Assembly: GCA_947175295.1 (NCBI GenBank)
Contig: CAMWMK010000005.1
Span: forward strand, 1-64,000
Direction of reading: 5' to 3'
DNA: 64,000 nt
DNA from: an uncultured Porphyromonadaceae bacterium
GTDB taxonomy: Bacteria > Bacteroidota > Bacteroidia > Bacteroidales > Muribaculaceae
Part shown: in pieces, positions 39,644-47,803 of the stretch
How positions within the stretch are numbered: position 1 is the first letter of the stretch
How the letters are laid out: each line of letters begins with the position of its first letter
The notes under the pieces: generated by a model
Databases searched by the model: none
What the model was told of the DNA's origin: nothing
Seen by the model: the letters and a program-made list of their open reading frames with translations, nothing else
Position numbers and translations under genes: made by a program

Positions 39644-42600
39644 AAGATCCAGAAGCGTTTGTGTTTCTTTTTCTTCTTTTCCGGAGCAGGGGCCTTGGAT
39701 GGCTCCGGGGCTTCGAGGAGCCCTTCCTGGATGAGGCGGAGGGAGTCGGCGGCACTCAGCCCGGCGTCGTTGCCGCTGTAGAATTCCGGATCGAAGCCGG
39801 CCGGACGGGCTACCTTCAGCTTGGCAAACTGTGAGTTGCGTACTCCGCGCTTGAATACGTCGTTGATCTGATTGATCAGATTAATGCGTGTGGTGTTGAC
39901 CATATCCACACTCTCTATCGCCGTGTCTTCCTTGAATTTGGCTCCTCCGAAGCGTACTTTGTATTTCTTCGGGTTGCCGGAGATGGTGATGCCGAACCTG
40001 AATGGAATGGGCGATTTCAATACGGCAAGATGGTAGTTGAAGTCCATTTCCATATTGTTGTAGCCGTATACTCCAAGTCTGTAGCGGTCGATATTGAATG
40101 TGAAGGGATAGATCCGCATCAGGCCGTCTTCCACGGTCATCTCTACGTTGAGGCGATGTATGGTGTTGTCGGCCTTGTCCTTGAATCCGAGCCATTTGCC
40201 GAGTGTGCGGTATTTCTCCGGGTCGATGAAGGCGAGGTTGTCGCCGGTGATGCGCATGGCGGCGTTGAGGGTCGGAAGGTCGAGGTTCATGTCAGAGTCG
40301 ATGCGGCAGGTAGCGGCCAAGTTGGCTGCCACCATGCCCGAGAAGTCGTGCATGAGCGGCGTTATGGAGTCGATGGCCGGCACCATTTTCACGAATTTCG
40401 CTATGTTGAAGTCGGTCAGCTGTATTCCGAATCCGAACTGCATGTCGCGCGTGTTGGGGGCTGTATAGAGGGCGGAGAGCGAAAGGTTGCCGGCATCGGA
40501 ATTGGCCTGCAGGTCGTGCAGGTTGACGCCTCCGTCGTAGACCAGCAGGTCGGCTCCCACGTCGGTCATCTCCACGTCGCTGTAGAGCAGATGGTTGGCC
40601 TCTACCTTGAGGTCGGCCTGCACATTGACGGGTATGAGCACCGGAGCCCCTTTCCTGTTGTGGCGTGCTGCCGAGTGGGAGGCTCCCGTGAATATGGCGG
40701 CTGATATCTCGTTGATGTCGATGGTGTCGCTCAGGATGGAGAAGTTTGCCTTGAGGTTGTTGTCGGTCTTAGCGGTCAGAGCCCGGCGCACATTGGTCAC
40801 TCTTCCCGCCATTGCAAGGTCGGAGGCTCCTGCCCGCAAGGAGATGTCGGAGATGCTGACGGTGTCGTTGTTGAAGCGTAGCGCTAAATCTGATATGCGG
40901 TTCTTGAGCGGGAAGAGAGGAGAGTGGAGACCGGCGTCATGGGTGCTGAGCGTACCCGACAGCTTCCATTCGTTGAGGAAACGCTGGAACTGCGGCGTAA
41001 GGTTCCACACCAACATATCGTCGTCGTCCCGGCCTTCCGCCGTGTATACCCTTTTCGTATGGTGGCGGCGATGGGTGCGCTGATAATATACGTATCGGTG
41101 TACGGCGGCAGGGGATATGTAGGAATATTCGCGGCGGGGCGATGTTTTCTTCTTCGCTCCATCCTTCGGCTTGGGCAGCGTATTGGTCTTGGCGAGGGAA
41201 GCCTTCACCTTCGTGTCGCGTATCAGGAAACGGTCGGAAAGCGTTCCGGCCGACACCTGCCCTATGAGCAGGTCGGTAGCGATCTGCGGCACTTTCCCGC
41301 AGTCCTTATGGGGCTTCACGCGTACAGGACCGTTGATGTCGCGGATACGCGCTCCGGCGCTGTCGGTGATGGATGTGATGTCGAATCTGCCTACCTTCAG
41401 ACGTCCCGCTATCGGGCGCATAAGTGTTGTGTCTGCACCTGCGGCAGGATGCTCCACGGCAGCTGAGAGAGACACATTGCCGAAGGCAAGGTCTATTCCG
41501 CTTACGAGTACGGTAGCCGTGTCCACATCCACTTTCGTGTTCAGCAGCGGCAGCCCATCTACCATCCGTTTTGAGTTGAGTTCGATCCTCGCGTTGCCTA
41601 CCTCCACGAGTTTTGTGGTGTCGGCGGTAAGGAAATATACGTCTTTTGCAGTGATCGTTCCGTCGGCCACCAATCGGTGGAAGCGCTCGGGCCGGAGCAT
41701 GGACGTGCTTCCCTTTGCCTTAAGGTCGGCGGTGATTACGCCTGCGAGATAGCCCGGAATCTTTTCCAATGCTATGGGAGGAAGGTCGCGGAAGTCTATT
41801 TTCCCTTCGATGCCGGCGTCAAACGTAGGGTCTGACAGGGGAGTGGTAAGGAATGCCGATGCATTGAGATCGGTGCCGGGACCTGCCACTGTAAATCGGG
41901 TGAGGTCGATGGTGGTACGGTCGGGAAGATTGGCTACGGTGTTTATGAGCGCTTCCAGTGCGATCTCTTTCAGGTGCGCTTTGCCGTAGTCAAGGGTGGA
42001 GGGTGAGACAGACACTGTGATCTTGGCCGAAGGGATGGTATCGGTGGCTAAGTTCATGGGCCGGGTAAGTTCGAAATGCCCTGCGATGGCCATGTCGGTG
42101 GAGAAATAAGGAGGGTAGAGGCGGTGCTCGCTGCGTATGGAATCAGGCAGGAGCGTCAGGAGGTCGGATACTGCAACAGGAGCAAGATCCACGCTTGCCT
42201 TGCGGGCTATGGGACTTGAAGTGAGGTCGATTTCTCCCGAGACGATGGCTTTGATGAACGCTCCCCGGAGTTCCATCTCGTCCATCGCTACGAGACCCGG
42301 GTCGGAAGGATTCCAGTATACCTTGCCGTTGAGTCCGAAACTTATCTCGTCGAGGTTGGTGACGAGGGTGGCCTGCGGGGAGGAGACGTTGCCGTTTACC
42401 TTAAGGCGGTAGGTAGGCTGGTCTTCCCCTTCCACTGCAGCGTCGGTGAGCAGCAGCACGGAAGCCGACACGGAGTCGGCGGCATTGTAGAAGCGTATTT
42501 CCTTGGGTTGGGAGAGTGAGAAGCGGTTGATGCGGAATCCCGGTATTTCGGTTTTGGAGGAAGCGGAGTCGGCGGTGTCTGCCGGCAGCTTCACGATGTC

Positions 42601-43047
42601 GTAGTTGGGACGTCCGTTGTGGGCTATGACGAGGTTTACGCTCAGTCCCCGGAGGTCTACGTCATGGAGGGAGAGTTCGTTGTTGATGAGAAGGCGTTTT
42701 ATGTCTACTGCTCCACTCATATGGTCGAGTGTGAGGAGGGAGTCGGCATAGGCAGGGAGAATGCCGCGCTGCTCCGTGGTCAGGGAGTCGAAGGCGTGGG
42801 ATATGACCGTGAGCGAATCGAGCTCGATGCCGAGTATAGGGAAGTGAGGGGCGAAGGCGAGCCGTAGGCTACCGAGCTTAACGCGGCCTTCGATGTTTTC
42901 ATTCACTAAGTCCTCCACCATAGGAGCGAGATATTTGGAGTCGACGAACTTTACGGCGCAGATGAACAGGACACCCGTCGCGACGATCACCGCGACGAGG
43001 GTCCAGCCGATTATCTTCAGCGCCTTCGCCAGTCTTGAGCCTGCCAT
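39640..43047 (-). CDS. AsmA-like/DUF748-type envelope protein
   Basis: 1135 residues. N-terminal signal anchor (LKIIGWTLVAVIVATGVLFI, about 9-30) followed by VDSKYLAPMVEDLVNENIEG, GRVKLGSLRLAFAPHFPILG, the beginning typical of AsmA/TamB-family proteins. The rest is repeated beta strands forming the long taco-like bridge, with an inserted basic loop near the centre (KPKDGAKKKTSPRREYS, HRRHHTKRVYT). The C-terminal AsmA motif area is FNIDRYRLGVYGYNNMEMDF. It ends in a lysine-rich tail (EKKKKKHKRFWIF). Family role: phospholipid transport or homeostasis between inner and outer membrane (inference for this member). Confidence 0.85.
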   Translation of the reverse strand: MAGSRLAKALKIIGWTLVAVIVATGVLFICAVKFVDSKYLAPMVEDLVNENIEGRVKLGSLRLAFAPHFPILGIELDSLTVISHAFDSLTTEQRGILPAYADSLLTLDHMSGAVDIKRLLINNELSLHDVDLRGLSVNLVIAHNGRPNYDIVKLPADTADSASSKTEIPGFRINRFSLSQPKEIRFYNAADSVSASVLLLTDAAVEGEDQPTYRLKVNGNVSSPQATLVTNLDEISFGLNGKVYWNPSDPGLVAMDEMELRGAFIKAIVSGEIDLTSSPIARKASVDLAPVAVSDLLTLLPDSIRSEHRLYPPYFSTDMAIAGHFELTRPMNLATDTIPSAKITVSVSPSTLDYGKAHLKEIALEALINTVANLPDRTTIDLTRFTVAGPGTDLNASAFLTTPLSDPTFDAGIEGKIDFRDLPPIALEKIPGYLAGVITADLKAKGSTSMLRPERFHRLVADGTITAKDVYFLTADTTKLVEVGNARIELNSKRMVDGLPLLNTKVDVDTATVLVSGIDLAFGNVSLSAAVEHPAAGADTTLMRPIAGRLKVGRFDITSITDSAGARIRDINGPVRVKPHKDCGKVPQIATDLLIGQVSAGTLSDRFLIRDTKVKASLAKTNTLPKPKDGAKKKTSPRREYSYISPAAVHRYVYYQRTHRRHHTKRVYTAEGRDDDDMLVWNLTPQFQRFLNEWKLSGTLSTHDAGLHSPLFPLKNRISDLALRFNNDTVSISDISLRAGASDLAMAGRVTNVRRALTAKTDNNLKANFSILSDTIDINEISAAIFTGASHSAARHNRKGAPVLIPVNVQADLKVEANHLLYSDVEMTDVGADLLVYDGGVNLHDLQANSDAGNLSLSALYTAPNTRDMQFGFGIQLTDFNIAKFVKMVPAIDSITPLMHDFSGMVAANLAATCRIDSDMNLDLPTLNAAMRITGDNLAFIDPEKYRTLGKWLGFKDKADNTIHRLNVEMTVEDGLMRIYPFTFNIDRYRLGVYGYNNMEMDFNYHLAVLKSPIPFRFGITISGNPKKYKVRFGGAKFKEDTAIESVDMVNTTRINLINQINDVFKRGVRNSQFAKLKVARPAGFDPEFYSGNDAGLSAADSLRLIQEGLLEAPEPSKAPAPEKKKKKHKRFWIF

Positions 43048-43067
43048 GATGAACCAGTGAATACCTA

Positions 43068-43334
43068 TCAGGGAATATGGATTATGGGCTCTCCGAAATA
43101 TGTGGACAGCTTTGCGATGGTCGACAATGTAAAGTTGTGCTCTCCGCTAAGCCATCGAGTTATTTCGTTAGGTCGTTTCCCAAGATTGTCTGCAAGTTGC
43201 TTTTTTGACATACCCTTGGATTCCATAAGGAACGCAAGCCTATCAGAAACTGCAAAGGATAATCGGGCAGCCTCTCTTTTTTCTTTGGGTATCTCTTCAA
43301 ACAGATCCCTAAGAGATGTCTTCATCCTTTTCAT
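43068..43334 (-). CDS. XRE-family antitoxin
   Basis: 88 residues, helix-turn-helix at about 32-75 (AFLMESKGMSKKQLADNLGK, RPNEITRWLSGEHNFTLSTI). The ATG overlaps the preceding ORF by 4 bp, giving a toxin-first two-gene module on the minus strand. Expected to bind the palindrome at 43846-43863 upstream and repress its own operon (inference). Confidence 0.85.
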   Translation of the reverse strand: MKRMKTSLRDLFEEIPKEKREAARLSFAVSDRLAFLMESKGMSKKQLADNLGKRPNEITRWLSGEHNFTLSTIAKLSTYFGEPIIHIP

Positions 43335-43801
43335 ATCTCAAAAGTTTTATCGGTATTGATTTCAGTCTCTGTAATCTCAACATTGCCTTGTTCTGCTTCA
43401 TGTTTAAGAAGTCGTTCAAATTTCTGCAATGTCATAACATAACCTTTTAATTCATCGTTTTCTTGATATGTCCTGGTATTTTTCACGCCTCCGTTGCCAA
43501 CTACTAAAATGTGGTCGGATAGTCGAAGACAATACAGTCTTAATTTTGAATTCAAGACCGGAAGGGCTACGACAGAATCGGCAAAGCGACCTTCTCTTCT
43601 GAAATACCTTTCCAATGCCCCATTAGCCAATATTCTTTCCATAAATATCAATATGGATTGAAAGTCAGCATTATATTTGGCATTGTCCTTGAATCTTGAA
43701 ATGAATTTTTCAAGCTCTGTATCATCTTCAGATATAAAATGAAGAGTATACAGAGTGCATTTCTCTGAATTGTCGGCTAATACAAGTTCTACTTCGCTCA
43801 T
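43331..43801 (-). CDS. Probable toxin of an XRE-linked toxin-antitoxin pair
   Basis: 156 residues. The central part reads YFRREGRFADSVVALPVLNS then KLRLYCLRLSDHILVVGNGG and VKNTRTYQENDELKGYVMTL; the 'LR.FC.R....I.VLGNGG.K....Y' pattern resembles HigB/RelE-like ribosome-dependent endoribonucleases of Bacteroidota, but this protein is longer than classical RelE (about 95-110). Small, soluble, directly followed by an XRE antitoxin. Mechanism is inference. Confidence 0.7.
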   Translation of the reverse strand: MSEVELVLADNSEKCTLYTLHFISEDDTELEKFISRFKDNAKYNADFQSILIFMERILANGALERYFRREGRFADSVVALPVLNSKLRLYCLRLSDHILVVGNGGVKNTRTYQENDELKGYVMTLQKFERLLKHEAEQGNVEITETEINTDKTFEI

Positions 43802-43845
43802 TATAGTCTGTTTTTCTTTAGATAACGAGCGAAGTAGAATAAAAG

Positions 43846-43863
43846 TTTTACAAAAATGTAAAA
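43846..43863. promoter_or_regulatory. Inverted repeat, candidate operator of the toxin-antitoxin operon
   Basis: TTTTACA-AAAA-TGTAAAA, perfect 7-bp arms, 45 bp before the toxin ATG. Typical size and place for an XRE antitoxin operator. Confidence 0.55.
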
Positions 43864-43906
43864 AGCTTATTGAGGAATCAACTAAATCAATTCTTCAGCC
43901 ACCATA

Positions 43907-44026
43907 CTATTGAGGTTGGGTCTTGAAGGTGATGACGGTGTGGGCTTTCAGGATGGCCAGTTTGTTCATGTCGAGGGGAGTCAGTTTCTTCGCTCCCTCC
44001 GGGACTTTAATCGCATTTTCGTTCAT
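43907..44026 (-). CDS. 39-residue peptide, possible modified-peptide precursor
   Basis: Too short for the ORF track: MNENAIKVPEGAKKLTPLDM then NKLAILKAHTVITFKTQPQ, stop. It starts 18 bp after the C39-like/VKOR gene on the same strand. A charged leader with LTPLDMNKLAIL resembles leader segments of Bacteroidota peptide precursors (L-x-x-x-x-M/L-N-K-L), and the neighbours are disulfide/redox genes. But it has no Cys and no GG cleavage site, so the precursor idea is weak; it may simply be a small protein. Confidence 0.45.
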   Translation of the reverse strand: MNENAIKVPEGAKKLTPLDMNKLAILKAHTVITFKTQPQ

Positions 44027-44044
44027 AATCTGAAGGGTTAAGGG

Positions 44045-45082
44045 TTATTTTCTTTCAATGAGGGGCATGAGGGCGTTGACGAGCAGCATCACGCCTACAT
44101 AGGCTACGCCCAATACGAAGAAATCGATGCTGACCGGAAGGGCTTGTCCTACCCATCCTCCGCTCAGATAGGCTATGAAGAGCAACCATAGCGAGCACTG
44201 TACGGTGACGCAGAGCGTACACCAGCGTTTTGCCCTGAATTTCTGATACCATATGCTCCAGCACGTAAACGGCAGGCAGCAGATATTGCAGAGCGCAAGC
44301 GAAGGAAGCGAGGCCGGAAACATCAGCAGGGCCAGCAAGCTTACGGAGAAGTAGGAGAATCCGACTTCACTCCATCCGAACAGCCCGAAGAACTTCGAGG
44401 CCGACATGGCGAGCACATCATCGCATCCTCCAGCCTGAAGCACTCCGCAGAAACGGTCGGCCTTCGGATTGTGGATCTTCAGCGATTTCTGCACTAAGAG
44501 ATAGGTGACGTAGAGTCCACCGAGGTCAATGGCGGCTATGAAATAGGCCGACACATATTGGTATAGGTCGTTGGAGATCCATGCGTATACGAAAAGGGCC
44601 GCCATGCAAAGCAGAAGTACCCATTTCTTCGACCTGTTGAAGAACTCCAGCCGGCGGTGAAGGCCAAGTCCCGGTTCGGCGGCGCCCGGCTTCACGTATG
44701 AGAGGAAGACGTTGCCGTCGAAGCATTTTATGAATGTATCGAAATCAGTAGTGCGCTCTTCGCCCAGACTGATGTAGTCCACCTTGTCGCCGTCGATGGA
44801 AGTGACTATGATGTTGCCGCCGTCGGAGCCGGCCGTATGTGCCATGAAAGGCACGGCGAGATCCCTTACCGCGTTCTTGTCGGGTAGGAAATATGCCTCC
44901 GATTCCACTCCATAGTCTTGCAGGGCCCTTGAAAGACCGAACCATGTCTTAAACGGCATCCCCTTCTCCTTCTCGAGGGTATAGGAATGTGTATGGCCGA
45001 CCCCGAGGAGGGTCAGCCAGTCACTTAAGAGGGATGCGTCCGGCGATTTGAAATGGGTATTTAGTTTTGATTCCTTTGCCAT
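44045..45082 (-). CDS. Degenerate C39-like domain fused to vitamin K epoxide reductase (VKOR)
   Basis: 345 residues. Residues 1 to about 130 have the C39 peptidase/BtrH-like fold pattern (WLTLLGVGHTHSYTLEKEKG, LSRALQDYGVESEAYFLPD, NIIVTSIDGDKVDYI) but the catalytic Cys is not at its place and His is replaced by Asn, so peptidase activity is unlikely. Residues about 150-345 contain membrane helices with VKOR cysteines: CGVLQAGGCDDV (loop pair) and RWCTLCVTVQ (CxxC). VKOR reduces quinone while oxidising a thioredoxin partner, driving disulfide formation. The thioredoxin encoded 75 bp upstream is the natural partner. This fusion is known from Bacteroidota peptide-export loci (from memory). Confidence 0.85.
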   Translation of the reverse strand: MAKESKLNTHFKSPDASLLSDWLTLLGVGHTHSYTLEKEKGMPFKTWFGLSRALQDYGVESEAYFLPDKNAVRDLAVPFMAHTAGSDGGNIIVTSIDGDKVDYISLGEERTTDFDTFIKCFDGNVFLSYVKPGAAEPGLGLHRRLEFFNRSKKWVLLLCMAALFVYAWISNDLYQYVSAYFIAAIDLGGLYVTYLLVQKSLKIHNPKADRFCGVLQAGGCDDVLAMSASKFFGLFGWSEVGFSYFSVSLLALLMFPASLPSLALCNICCLPFTCWSIWYQKFRAKRWCTLCVTVQCSLWLLFIAYLSGGWVGQALPVSIDFFVLGVAYVGVMLLVNALMPLIERK

Positions 45083-45156
45083 ATCCTTATGCTGCTTAAT
45101 CGTCAGATAATCCTAATTCCAGACGTGATCATTGATAATTCATAATTGATCATTGA

Positions 45157-45453
45157 TCATTGTATCGCTGCCTGTATCTTCTGCAGAAGTACTTCGCCGG
45201 GCATTTCGCCTGTCTCACGCATCACTTCCTCACCATCGGAATAGAGGATGAATGTAGGGAGCGACTGCACGCGCATCTCGTTGGCGAGGTCTTCGTTTTG
45301 GTCGATGTCGAATTGAAGCACCTTCAGGTTGTCGGCCAAAAGGGTCTTGATGTCTTCCATAATGGGCATCATCTTCCTGCAATGAGGACACCATGTGGCG
45401 TAGAATTCCACGAGCACGACGGGTGCTGATTTTATTTCCTGTGTGTAGTCCAT
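45157..45453 (-). CDS. Thioredoxin
   Basis: 98 residues, full-length thioredoxin fold with active site ATWCPHCRKMMPIM (CPHC, as in DsbA rather than CGPC of TrxA) and cis-Pro strand SLPTFILYSDGEE. No signal peptide, so cytoplasmic unless delivered otherwise. The CPHC dipeptide predicts a more oxidising protein, consistent with pairing with the adjacent VKOR domain. Confidence 0.9.
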   Translation of the reverse strand: MDYTQEIKSAPVVLVEFYATWCPHCRKMMPIMEDIKTLLADNLKVLQFDIDQNEDLANEMRVQSLPTFILYSDGEEVMRETGEMPGEVLLQKIQAAIQ

Positions 45454-45557
45454 AATATTTGTGTTTTATAAGGTTTTGTTTTCGTGAATATAACGCTTTG
45501 GCAGGTGGAATGGTTGCCTGGATGCCGGGTCTTGATGCCCGGACACCGAAACAAATA

Positions 45558-45593
45558 GATGCTCCCTGCATGCGCACGCATACGGGGAGCATC
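45558..45593 (-). terminator. Terminator-like hairpin after the QueD-like gene
   Basis: GATGCTCCC and GGGAGCATC arms with a further inner stem (TGCATGCG/CGCATA). It lies 28 bp past the stop of the QueD-like gene; the minus-strand side is followed by TATTTGTTT. Confidence 0.6.
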
Positions 45594-45620
45594 CGTTATT
45601 TAATCTTTAGTATTTAATCT

Positions 45621-46193
45621 TTAATCTTTCGGCTTACGGTAGCCGCACTTGGGGCAGACGCCGTTCTCGTTGAGCGAGATGCCGCAGAGGGGGCAGCGGT
45701 CGATATCGTTACGGGTCTCGAACTCCTGGGAAGCGCCGTTGACACCGCTCGTAAATGTGATCTTGGCTATGTTTAGCTTGTCTTTGAGGAGGTCGTAGGT
45801 AAGCTTGATCATACCTTCTACTGTCATCGTCTCCTTCGTGACTACGATGCGGGCGTCGGGATATGCCGTCGCGAGTTCGGTCTTGAAGGCGGGGCCCTTC
45901 ATCTTGTTCTGCGGAGTGCCGTTGAGGATGCCTTGCTCCTTATATACTCCAAGGATGGCGGGGAGCAGTGGATCGTCTTCGCGGAGGATAAGGGCGTGGT
46001 CGAAGTTCTGGAGCACATCCCAGGCGGTCTTTCTGATTTCGTTGCAGGGGAACACCATGTTTACGCCTTCGTTGATGGAGTCTTCCACTTCGATGGTCAT
46101 GATGCCTGTGTGGCCGTGGAGGTACTGGGCTTCGCCCTTGAATCCGTAGAAACGGTGGGAATACTGGAGGTCAAATGTCGTAATACTTCTCAT
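45621..46193 (-). CDS. 6-pyruvoyl-tetrahydropterin synthase/QueD-like protein with C-terminal zinc ribbon
   Basis: 190 residues. Zinc-binding histidines are present (YSHRFYG and YLHGHTG) and the late Glu region (TSGVNGASQEFETR) fits the T-fold. However, four residues before HGH, where QueD has its catalytic Cys, this protein has Ala (GEAQYLHGH). The C-terminus adds a zinc ribbon CPLCGISLNENGVCPKCGY not present in standard QueD. It could still act on a pterin, or it may be a divergent T-fold enzyme. Queuosine genes queE/queC are not in this window. Confidence 0.8.
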   Translation of the reverse strand: MRSITTFDLQYSHRFYGFKGEAQYLHGHTGIMTIEVEDSINEGVNMVFPCNEIRKTAWDVLQNFDHALILREDDPLLPAILGVYKEQGILNGTPQNKMKGPAFKTELATAYPDARIVVTKETMTVEGMIKLTYDLLKDKLNIAKITFTSGVNGASQEFETRNDIDRCPLCGISLNENGVCPKCGYRKPKD

Positions 46194-46728
46194 AGTAGTT
46201 AAATTGGTTAAGAGTTTTTAGATATTGTTTTTTTCGGGAAGTCATTGCGGCAAACTTACCGTTTACACTTAAAACGCCGCAACGGCGGAATGGTTTAATC
46301 ATCGTTAAGTTTTTTTTGCCTTTGCCAAGAAGAGCATGAAAACTTATGGATGAATGGTTAGATGAGGTATGGATGGGAGATAGGAAATGACATTTCAGTT
46401 TAAGGAAAAATACAGTAGCCTCTATAATTGGTTTCGGGATGCGGTATTTCATCAGGCTAAAGATATATTCGATATATCGGGAGGAGAGAGGATTTAAAAG
46501 GATATGTATTTTATGATTTATCCGGATATGAAATGATTTGATGAGGTTGTAAGTTCTGGGGTTTCCCTTATCTTTGTACCGGATGTAAATTAGGTTTGAA
46601 TGAGGAAGCAACCTCTAACTTAGAAATTCTTTATATTTAGACTTAAAAAATTGGATTGGAAAGCGCCCTATGTGAATAGAGTGGTTTTATTATTTCTGCA
46701 ATATGAGGACAAAAGGAGGACAAAAACG
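46194..46728. other. Gene-free region with one plus-strand promoter
   Basis: About 530 bp. A promoter-like pair on the plus strand (TTG 46547-46549, 19 bp, TATCTTTG 46569-46576) has no credible ORF after it, only a 7-codon frame (MRKQPLT) at 46600; a small RNA is possible. The 146-residue ORF on the minus strand is not credible. Confidence 0.45.
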
Positions 46729-46729
46729 A

Positions 46730-46775
46730 AAAAAAGAAACCCCAAACCGCTATTTATCAACGATTTGGGGTTTGT
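46730..46775 (-). terminator. Terminator of tRNA-Arg
   Basis: On the minus strand AAACCCCAAA...TTTGGGGTTT (10-bp stem, loop with TCGTTGATAAATAGCGG) followed by CTTTTTTTCG: a good intrinsic terminator four bases past the tRNA 3' end. Confidence 0.8.
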
Positions 46776-46778
46776 AAG

Positions 46779-46852
46779 TGATCCGGTTGGGATTCGAACC
46801 CAAGACCCACAGCTTAGAAGGCTGTTGCTCTATCCAGCTGAGCTACCGGACC
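46779..46852 (-). tRNA. tRNA-Arg (anticodon TCT)
   Basis: 74 nt on the minus strand, GGTCCGGTAGCTCAGCTGGA at the 5' end and GGGTTCGAATCCCAACCGGATCA at the 3' end. Acceptor stem GGTCCGG/CCGGATC pairs (one G-U), the D arm has AGCTCAGCTGGATAGAGC, the anticodon stem ACAGC/GCTGT closes the loop CTTCTAA with TCT, reading AGA. The T arm GGGTTCGAATCCC is canonical. CCA is not encoded. Confidence 0.95.
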
Positions 46853-46945
46853 AGAACTGCATGTCGGGGTGACAAGATTCGAAGAAACGACTCGGATAGA
46901 ATCATAATCATCGCGATGCGATGAGCCACGTGCCGAATGCGAGTG

Positions 46946-46976
46946 CAAAGTTAGTCAGAATTTCTTAACTTTCCAA
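46946..46976 (-). promoter_or_regulatory. Promoter of tRNA-Arg
   Basis: Minus-strand TTG (46974-46976), 20-bp spacer, TAACTTTG (46946-46953), about 90 bases upstream of the mature tRNA 5' end. Confidence 0.7.
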
Positions 46977-47083
46977 ATGATTTGCAAAGTTTATTGCGAA
47001 AAGACGTTAAAAGTGGGGGATTTTTGCGGGAATTGGCTTGAATGCAAACTAAACATGAGGAAAATACGTTTTATTTATGTAGC

Positions 47084-47145
47084 TTCAGTACAGGCATACG
47101 CAGTGGCCGCAGAGCGGCCGGGAGCGCAAAACGCCGTATACTGAA
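47084..47145 (+). promoter_or_regulatory. Structured 5' leader element before the FKBP genes
   Basis: An outer stem TTCAGTA...CATACG with CGTATACTGAA encloses a perfect inner hairpin GGCCGC-AGA-GCGGCC (47105-47119). It ends 54 bp before the FKBP start. May be a regulatory leader or a terminator for leftward reading; no known riboswitch recognised. Confidence 0.45.
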
Positions 47146-47199
47146 TATTTTGGAAATAACGGATGTATAATTAAAAAGAAAGAAAAGGAAAAAAGAATT

Positions 47200-47790
47200 A
47201 TGGATAAATTAAGTTATGCCTGGGGTGTCCTTATGGGCAAGCAGCTCAAGGCTATGGGTGTCGGAACCCTTGATTCCGAAGCATTCAAGGATGGCGTGAA
47301 GGTGGCTTTCGACGGCGGAACACCTGAAGTGCCGGAAGAGGAGTGCCAGAAGATGATCAATGAATATCTGATGGACCTCCAGCAGAAGGCAGAGGCAGCC
47401 GCCAAAGAGGCAGGCGTGAAGTTCCTCGCCGAAAACAAGAGCCGCGAAGGCGTGCAGGAGACTGCAAGCGGCCTCCAGTATGTAGTGGAGAAAGAGGGCG
47501 AAGGTCCTCAGCCTACAGCTACCGACGAAGTGACCGTACACTACACCGGTCGTCTGCTCGACGGCACTGTATTCGACTCTTCAGTAAGCCGTGGCGAACC
47601 CGCTACATTCCCCTTGAACCGCGTGATCCCGGGTTGGACGGAAGGCGTTCAGCTCATGAAGGAAGGCGCAAAATACACCTTCTTCATTCCGAGCGACCTC
47701 GCATACGGCGCACAGGGTGTGCCAAACGCAATCCCGCCCCACTCGACACTCATCTTCGATGTAGAACTCATCAAGGTAGTAAAGAAGTAA
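47200..47790 (+). CDS. FKBP-type peptidyl-prolyl cis-trans isomerase (cytoplasmic/periplasmic)
   Basis: 196 residues. N-terminal FKBP_N dimerisation helices ([20 protein letters not shown], up to about 90) followed by a full FKBP domain ([61 protein letters not shown]). No signal peptide seen, which differs from the second copy. Catalyses proline isomerisation during folding. The tandem paralog begins 13 bp later. Confidence 0.93.
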   Translation: MDKLSYAWGVLMGKQLKAMGVGTLDSEAFKDGVKVAFDGGTPEVPEEECQKMINEYLMDLQQKAEAAAKEAGVKFLAENKSREGVQETASGLQYVVEKEGEGPQPTATDEVTVHYTGRLLDGTVFDSSVSRGEPATFPLNRVIPGWTEGVQLMKEGAKYTFFIPSDLAYGAQGVPNAIPPHSTLIFDVELIKVVKK

Positions 47791-47803
47791 ATTGAACTTT
47801 ATA

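Noticed and set aside
46171-46611. 146-residue minus-strand ORF
   Set aside because: Composition is random-like (rich in I, K, N, H, S), it overlaps the start of the QueD-like gene, and no domain or promoter supports it.
46651-46872. 73-residue plus-strand ORF
   Set aside because: Its centre (VGIRTQDPQLRRLLLYPAELP) is the antisense translation of tRNA-Arg, a well-known artefact.
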